From positions 1 to 10,052 of the forward strand of contig DKSD01000073.1 in NCBI GenBank assembly GCA_002473165.1: DNA of 10,052 nt. The letters run 5' to 3'. How positions within the stretch are numbered: the first letter of the stretch is position 1; each line of letters opens with the position of its first letter. Below the pieces are notes generated by a model. That model had not been told where the DNA came from. It did not search any database and saw only the letters and a list, made by a program, of their open reading frames with translations. This stretch comes from Succinatimonas sp. UBA7265. Its GTDB lineage: Bacteria; Pseudomonadota; Gammaproteobacteria; Enterobacterales; Succinivibrionaceae. Position numbers and translations under genes: made by a program. This document shows positions 7,277 to 10,052 of the stretch, one piece after another.

Positions 7277-8128
7277 TTAGTCGCAAAGCCCGGAAATGAG
7301 CATGCGCACGCTGATGATAAACAGCATGACCGCAAAGATCCGCTTTAAGGTCACAGGTTTGATGTTGCGCCCGATGGCCACTCCCAGGGGCGCGGCAAAC
7401 ACGGACACGCAAATGACGCAGGCCGCAGCCAGCACGTTCACAAGGCCGATGGTGCCCACCGGGGCGTCAGGCGGGGTGGCGCTGATATTCATAAGGATCA
7501 TCAAAAGCGCGCCCGGGACGCAGACAAACAGCGACACCGCTGACGAAGTGCCGATGGATTTGTGCGGCGGCACGGAGCAGGCGTTTAACACCGGCACGGT
7601 CAGCGTGCCGCCGCCGATGCCGAGCATTGAGGAGAAGCAGGCGATGCAGAACGCGATGAGCTGCTGGAAGGGGCGCCTGGGCAGGGTGTCAAAGGCCGGT
7701 TTGGCTTTGGCGCGGATCAGAGTATTGACGCTGTTGATGATCATGACGCCGCCAAAGAGCGCAGCCAGCCATTTGCCGCCGTAATACTTCGAGATCACGG
7801 TGCCGGCCGCGACGCCGATGAGCATGGCGACGGCCCATTTCTTTATGACTTCGACATCCATGTTGCCGCGGCGGTACTGCGAGCGGGCAGCCGAGATCGA
7901 AGTGGGGATCATGCACAAAAGCGAGGTGCCGGTGGCGACGATCATGGAGGTGTCGGCAGGCACGTTAAACACGTAATGGAAGATCAGGTAGAAGCAGGGC
8001 ACGAAGATCACGCCGCCGCCTATGCCTAAAAGCCCGGCAAGAAAACCGGCGAACAGGCCGCAGAGCAGCAGCACCACGAGGATGAGCAGCAGCTCGCCCA
8101 AGGGCAGCCCTAAAAGAACAGTATCCAT
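7277..8128 (-). CDS. TSUP-family (TauE/SafE-like) membrane transporter
   Basis: This 283-residue polytopic inner-membrane protein belongs to the sulfite exporter TauE/SafE family (PF01925, TSUP), whose members move sulfite, sulfonates or related anions. The substrate here is unknown. The internal duplication typical of the family is clear: LAGLLGIGGGVIFVP in the first half and SSMLGIGGGTLTVPVL in the second. Each is followed by a helix bearing conserved small polar residues (ATGTSLLCMIPTS and IGTSSAVSLFVCVPGA). About eight hydrophobic segments can be seen. The ATG at 8128 has AAGGAG upstream, but at about 13 bases, which is longer than usual, so initiation may be modest. There is no nearer in-frame alternative. 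It is first in a probable two-gene unit with folD. No link between anion transport and folate metabolism is evident, so the pairing may be incidental. Family assignment is confident. Confidence 0.93.
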   Translation of the reverse strand: MDTVLLGLPLGELLLILVVLLLCGLFAGFLAGLLGIGGGVIFVPCFYLIFHYVFNVPADTSMIVATGTSLLCMIPTSISAARSQYRRGNMDVEVIKKWAVAMLIGVAAGTVISKYYGGKWLAALFGGVMIINSVNTLIRAKAKPAFDTLPRRPFQQLIAFCIACFSSMLGIGGGTLTVPVLNACSVPPHKSIGTSSAVSLFVCVPGALLMILMNISATPPDAPVGTIGLVNVLAAACVICVSVFAAPLGVAIGRNIKPVTLKRIFAVMLFIISVRMLISGLCD

Positions 8129-8159
8129 GAGAAAGTGAGGTCTCCTTAAAGGATGACGT

Positions 8160-8168
8160 ATTTTAGCA
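8160..8168 (-). promoter_or_regulatory. Possible extended -10 promoter for the TSUP-folD unit
   Basis: On the minus strand TGC-TAAAAT (8160-8168) fits an extended -10 element, about 32 bases before the TSUP ATG. No good -35 is visible at the right distance, so this is tentative. Confidence 0.35.
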
Positions 8169-8268
8169 AATAGACACTCTCGCGGATGCGGGAGAGCACA
8201 GGACTGGCCGGTCGCACGGCGGCGGTGCGTAAGGTAAAGAGCGTGCGGAAAAATTGTGAAAATTTGTG

Positions 8269-8297
8269 TTGACTTAAAAAAACTCTTTCATTAGTAT
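8269..8297 (+). promoter_or_regulatory. Promoter of the tRNA cluster with A/T-rich upstream stretch
   Basis: TTGACT (-35, 8269-8274) and TAGTAT (-10, 8292-8297) are separated by 17 bases. The start would be near 8304, a few bases before tRNA-Pro at 8311. A/T-rich sequence with runs of A and T (about 8249-8268) lies just upstream and could act as an UP element, as is usual for stable RNA promoters. Confidence 0.75.
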
Positions 8298-8310
8298 ATG
8301 CACTCGCAAT

Positions 8311-8387
8311 CGGTGATTAGCGCAGTCTGGTAGCGCATCTCGTTCGGGTCGAGGGGGTCGGAGGTTCGAATCCTCTATCACCGACCA
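8311..8387 (+). tRNA. tRNA-Pro (CGG)
   Basis: A 77-base tRNA with perfect acceptor stem CGGTGAT/ATCACCG, D-stem GCGC/GCGC, T-loop TTCGAAT and encoded CCA. The anticodon CGG is at 8345-8347 within the loop TTCGGGT, reading CCG codons. It is very close to the E. coli tRNA-Pro(CGG) sequence. It is first in a four-gene cluster, 4 bases before tRNA-Arg. Confidence 0.97.
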
Positions 8388-8391
8388 ATGA

Positions 8392-8468
8392 GCGTCCTTA
8401 GCTCAGTTGGATAGAGCAACAGCCTTCTAAGCTGTGGGTCAAAGGTTCGATTCCTTTAGGACGCGCCA
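8392..8468 (+). tRNA. tRNA-Arg (TCT)
   Basis: A 77-base tRNA with acceptor stem GCGTCCT/AGGACGC, anticodon stem ACAGC/GCTGT around loop CTTCTAA, perfect T-stem AAAGG/CCTTT and encoded CCA. The anticodon TCT (8426-8428) reads the AGA codon, and AGG less well. Confidence 0.97.
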
Positions 8469-8503
8469 TCCAGCTGAACGAAAGGGACGATCAGCACATC
8501 TAT

Positions 8504-8580
8504 GGTGGCTTTAGCTCAGTTGGTAGAGTCCTGGATTGTGATTCCAGTTGTCGTGGGTTCAAATCCCTCAAGCCACCCCA
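8504..8580 (+). tRNA. tRNA-His (GTG)
   Basis: The acceptor stem GTGGCTT/AAGCCAC (from 8505) is perfect. The anticodon GTG is at 8538-8540, and CCA is encoded. I include the extra 5' G at 8504 because histidine tRNAs carry G-1 paired with C73; that would give 77 bases. The T-stem GTGGG/CCCTC has a U-U mismatch at the second pair, unlike the E. coli gene, and the D-stem closes with a G-U pair. Confidence 0.95.
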
Positions 8581-8613
8581 TCCTTTAAATTCCCTTAAAA
8601 ACATCATTTCAGC

Positions 8614-8696
8614 GCGGAAGTGGTGAAATTGGCAGACACGCTGGATTTAGGTTCCAGTGCTTCGGCTTGTGGGTTCGAACCCCATCTTCCGCACCA
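8614..8696 (+). tRNA. tRNA-Leu (TAG)
   Basis: An 83-base class II tRNA with acceptor stem GCGGAAG/CTTCCGC, anticodon TAG at 8648-8650 in loop TTTAGGT, a variable arm around a TTCG loop (GC-TTCG-GC), T-loop TTCGAAC and encoded CCA. It is last of the cluster. I see no clear terminator after it. Confidence 0.97.
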
Positions 8697-8806
8697 TCCG
8701 TTCCCTTAGACCGGCTGTTCAAACACATCAACTTAAAGGATCCTGGCCGCTTCGCGCACCGCTAACTCGCAAAAAAGCCCGCTGTCATGAAACTGACTAA
8801 AAAGAT

Positions 8807-8836
8807 TTGACGTTTTTCTTCGCTGTGCCGCATAGT
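8807..8836 (+). promoter_or_regulatory. Possible promoter of the SPFH-SHOCT gene
   Basis: TTGACG (5 of 6 to the -35 consensus, 8807-8812) and CATAGT (4 of 6 to the -10, 8831-8836) are 18 bases apart. Transcription would start near 8843, leaving a leader of about 70 bases. The match is moderate. Confidence 0.45.
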
Positions 8837-8910
8837 TAAGGCAGAAGCGCGCTGGAATGGCAGTGAAAGCCTCCGGCGCCAGGTCTTAGATTTTTAAAGC
8901 GGTATTGGCC

Positions 8911-9975
8911 ATGAGCATTTTTGATCACAAGAGTTCCGGTTCCGGCGGCGACAGCGCCGTCCACATTTTTAACGCGATCACCAACCAGGGCGATCCTGAT
9001 CTGCTGGTGTGGAGATGCCCGGTTGAGAATTTCAATATCGGATCGATCCTGACGGTGTTCCCAGGCGAGGAGGCGCTGTTTTACAAAAACGGGCAGCTCA
9101 TGCAGGTTTTTACCGAAGGCCGGCACGAGCTTAAAACTCAGAACTATCCTTTCTTAAGCAACCTCATCAACATGCTAAGCGGCGGGGTTTCCACTTTCAC
9201 CGCGCGCGTGTACTTTGTGCGCAAGGCGCTGGGAGCGGAAATTCTCTGGGGCACGGATTCGCCCATCCAGGTGCGCGATCCGGTGCAGCGCATCGCCACC
9301 TCTGTCGTCGCCCGCGGCGCTTACAAGATCACCGTGGACAACGCGCCGCTCTTCATCTCCAAACTGAGCGGGCAGGTAAAGAGTTTCGCCCCCGATGAGA
9401 TCAGCCGCTATTTCGGAGTGCAGTTCCTCCAGCAGATCAAACAGGAGATCGCCTCCTGCCTGATGCAGTCAAAAGAAGAGATCCTCGGGATCTTAAGCAG
9501 GGCAGGCGAGATCTCTGCAAAGCTCTCCGCGCCTTTGAGCCAGCTGTTGCAGGAGTACGGCGTAAAACTCGACTCCTTTAACATCAGCGCGATCGACGTC
9601 CCTGAGGACGATCCCAACCGCCAGCTGCTAGAGGAGGCCTATGCCAAGACCCGCGAGCTGGGGATCATGGGGGAGAATTACCGCCTGATAAAAGGTATGG
9701 ACATCATGAGCGATCTGGCCAACAACGAAGGCGCAGGCGGCGCGGCGGGCGCCGGCGCCGGAGTGGGCATGGGCATGGCCGCGGCAGGCGGCATGGCAGC
9801 CATGGCGCAGAACCTCTTCGGGCAGGGCGCCGCGCCGCAGCCTGCCGCGCAGCCTCAGGCCGCGGCTGAGGATCCTTTTGAAAAGCTCAGCAAGGCCAAA
9901 AAGATGCTGGATGCCGGGCTTATTGAACAGGCCGAGTACGACGCGCTCAAAAAGAAGATCCTCTCGCAGATGTAA
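8911..9975 (+). CDS. SPFH (Band 7)/virion-core-like protein with C-terminal SHOCT domain
   Basis: The 354-residue product matches the bacterial SPFH family often labelled virion core protein (PF13421). Family-like sequence includes LVWRCPVEN (32-40), EEALFYKNGQ (53-62), FTEGRHEL (67-74), LGAEILWGTDSPIQVRDPV (107-125) and ISAIDVPEDD (225-234). SPFH proteins oligomerise on or near membranes; the role of this subgroup is unknown. Residues about 273-318 form a low-complexity Gly/Ala/Met then Pro/Gln/Ala linker. The last 34 residues, DPFEKLSKAKKMLDAGLI onward, are a SHOCT domain, a short helical module found at protein termini and thought to aid oligomerisation. No signal peptide or membrane segment is seen, so it is probably cytosolic or peripheral. 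I chose the ATG at 8911; a TTG two codons earlier is possible. Neither has a good Shine-Dalgarno sequence. The next gene begins 46 bases later on the same strand, suggesting an operon. Confidence 0.9.
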   Translation: MSIFDHKSSGSGGDSAVHIFNAITNQGDPDLLVWRCPVENFNIGSILTVFPGEEALFYKNGQLMQVFTEGRHELKTQNYPFLSNLINMLSGGVSTFTARVYFVRKALGAEILWGTDSPIQVRDPVQRIATSVVARGAYKITVDNAPLFISKLSGQVKSFAPDEISRYFGVQFLQQIKQEIASCLMQSKEEILGILSRAGEISAKLSAPLSQLLQEYGVKLDSFNISAIDVPEDDPNRQLLEEAYAKTRELGIMGENYRLIKGMDIMSDLANNEGAGGAAGAGAGVGMGMAAAGGMAAMAQNLFGQGAAPQPAAQPQAAAEDPFEKLSKAKKMLDAGLIEQAEYDALKKKILSQM

Positions 9976-10021
9976 AACGGCGGATCAGGCAGTTTAAACA
10001 GTTTAATCAGGGAAGAAAATC

Positions 10022-10052
10022 ATGTCAGCAAACTGTGAATTTCCCCCTAAAG
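10022..10052 (+). CDS. Start of a protein gene cut by the window edge
   Basis: An ATG at 10022 follows AGGGAAG (10009-10015) with a 6-base spacer, and the frame stays open for ten codons (MSANCEFPPK) to the window end. Too little is present to identify it. Relatives of the SPFH-SHOCT gene upstream are, from memory, often followed by a gene for a zinc-ribbon protein. The early Cys is compatible with that but proves nothing. Its close spacing and shared strand suggest co-transcription with the SPFH gene. Confidence 0.6.
   Translation, partial: MSANCEFPPK

Noticed and set aside
7255..7335. Longer N-terminus for FolD
   Set aside because: The extra 27 residues do not resemble FolD, overlap the TSUP gene, and lack the GGGAGG site present before the inner ATG.
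8614..8806. tRNA-Leu as an integration site for a mobile element
   Set aside because: No repeat of the tRNA 3' end, integrase or phage-like gene is visible downstream within the window.
8697..8806. Terminator after the tRNA cluster
   Set aside because: There are GC-rich bits and an A-run, but no stem followed by a T-tract on the plus strand.
8905..8910. TTG start two codons earlier for the SPFH gene
   Set aside because: An ATG follows immediately at 8911, and neither has a better ribosome binding site, so the common start codon is preferred.
1..10052. CRISPR arrays, insertion sequences or toxin-antitoxin pairs
   Set aside because: No regularly spaced repeats, transposase-like frames or paired small genes were seen on either strand.

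Overview
The window looks like chromosomal DNA of a GC-rich gammaproteobacterium. The tRNA-Pro, tRNA-Arg, tRNA-His and tRNA-Leu genes follow the Escherichia coli sequences I remember closely and all carry an encoded CCA. The FolD has the enteric-style GASNIVGRPM motif, and there are a FabV enoyl reductase and a PBP4-type DacB. The mix of these with an AAA-ATPase-like/PD-(D/E)XK protein, a DUF4190-like membrane protein and an SPFH-SHOCT protein would suit a host-associated anaerobe such as the Succinivibrionaceae (Aeromonadales). That placement is inference from gene content, not a database result.

Left part (1-3480, minus strand): an accessory AAA-ATPase-like protein with a C-terminal nuclease-like domain, read from a GTG start, followed upstream by dacB, a periplasmic penicillin-binding DD-peptidase with its own TATAAT promoter. 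About 400 bases of non-coding DNA then separate dacB from the divergent plus-strand block.

Middle (3880-6330, plus strand): a small DUF4190-like membrane protein, a strong hairpin, an Lgt-superfamily integral membrane protein whose signature is altered (GCCYG type), a second hairpin, and fabV. A hairpin between the converging fabV and folD probably ends transcription from both sides.

Right-middle (6388-8170, minus strand): a two-gene unit in which a TSUP-family anion transporter is transcribed first and folD follows after 22 bases. The folD start is set by a GGGAGG ribosome binding site.

Right end (8260-10052, plus strand): a promoter with an A/T-rich upstream stretch drives a four-gene tRNA cluster, Pro(CGG)-Arg(TCT)-His(GTG)-Leu(TAG). 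After it comes an SPFH (Band 7)-SHOCT protein of the so-called virion-core-like family, and the first ten codons of a probable operon partner run off the window edge.

Most of the window is housekeeping: cell wall, fatty acid and one-carbon metabolism, and tRNAs. The less understood parts are the Lgt-like protein lacking several residues known to matter in true Lgt, the SPFH-SHOCT gene with its cut-off partner, the AAA/nuclease protein and the DUF4190-like protein. I see no CRISPR array, insertion sequence or phage module, and no clear new multi-gene system.
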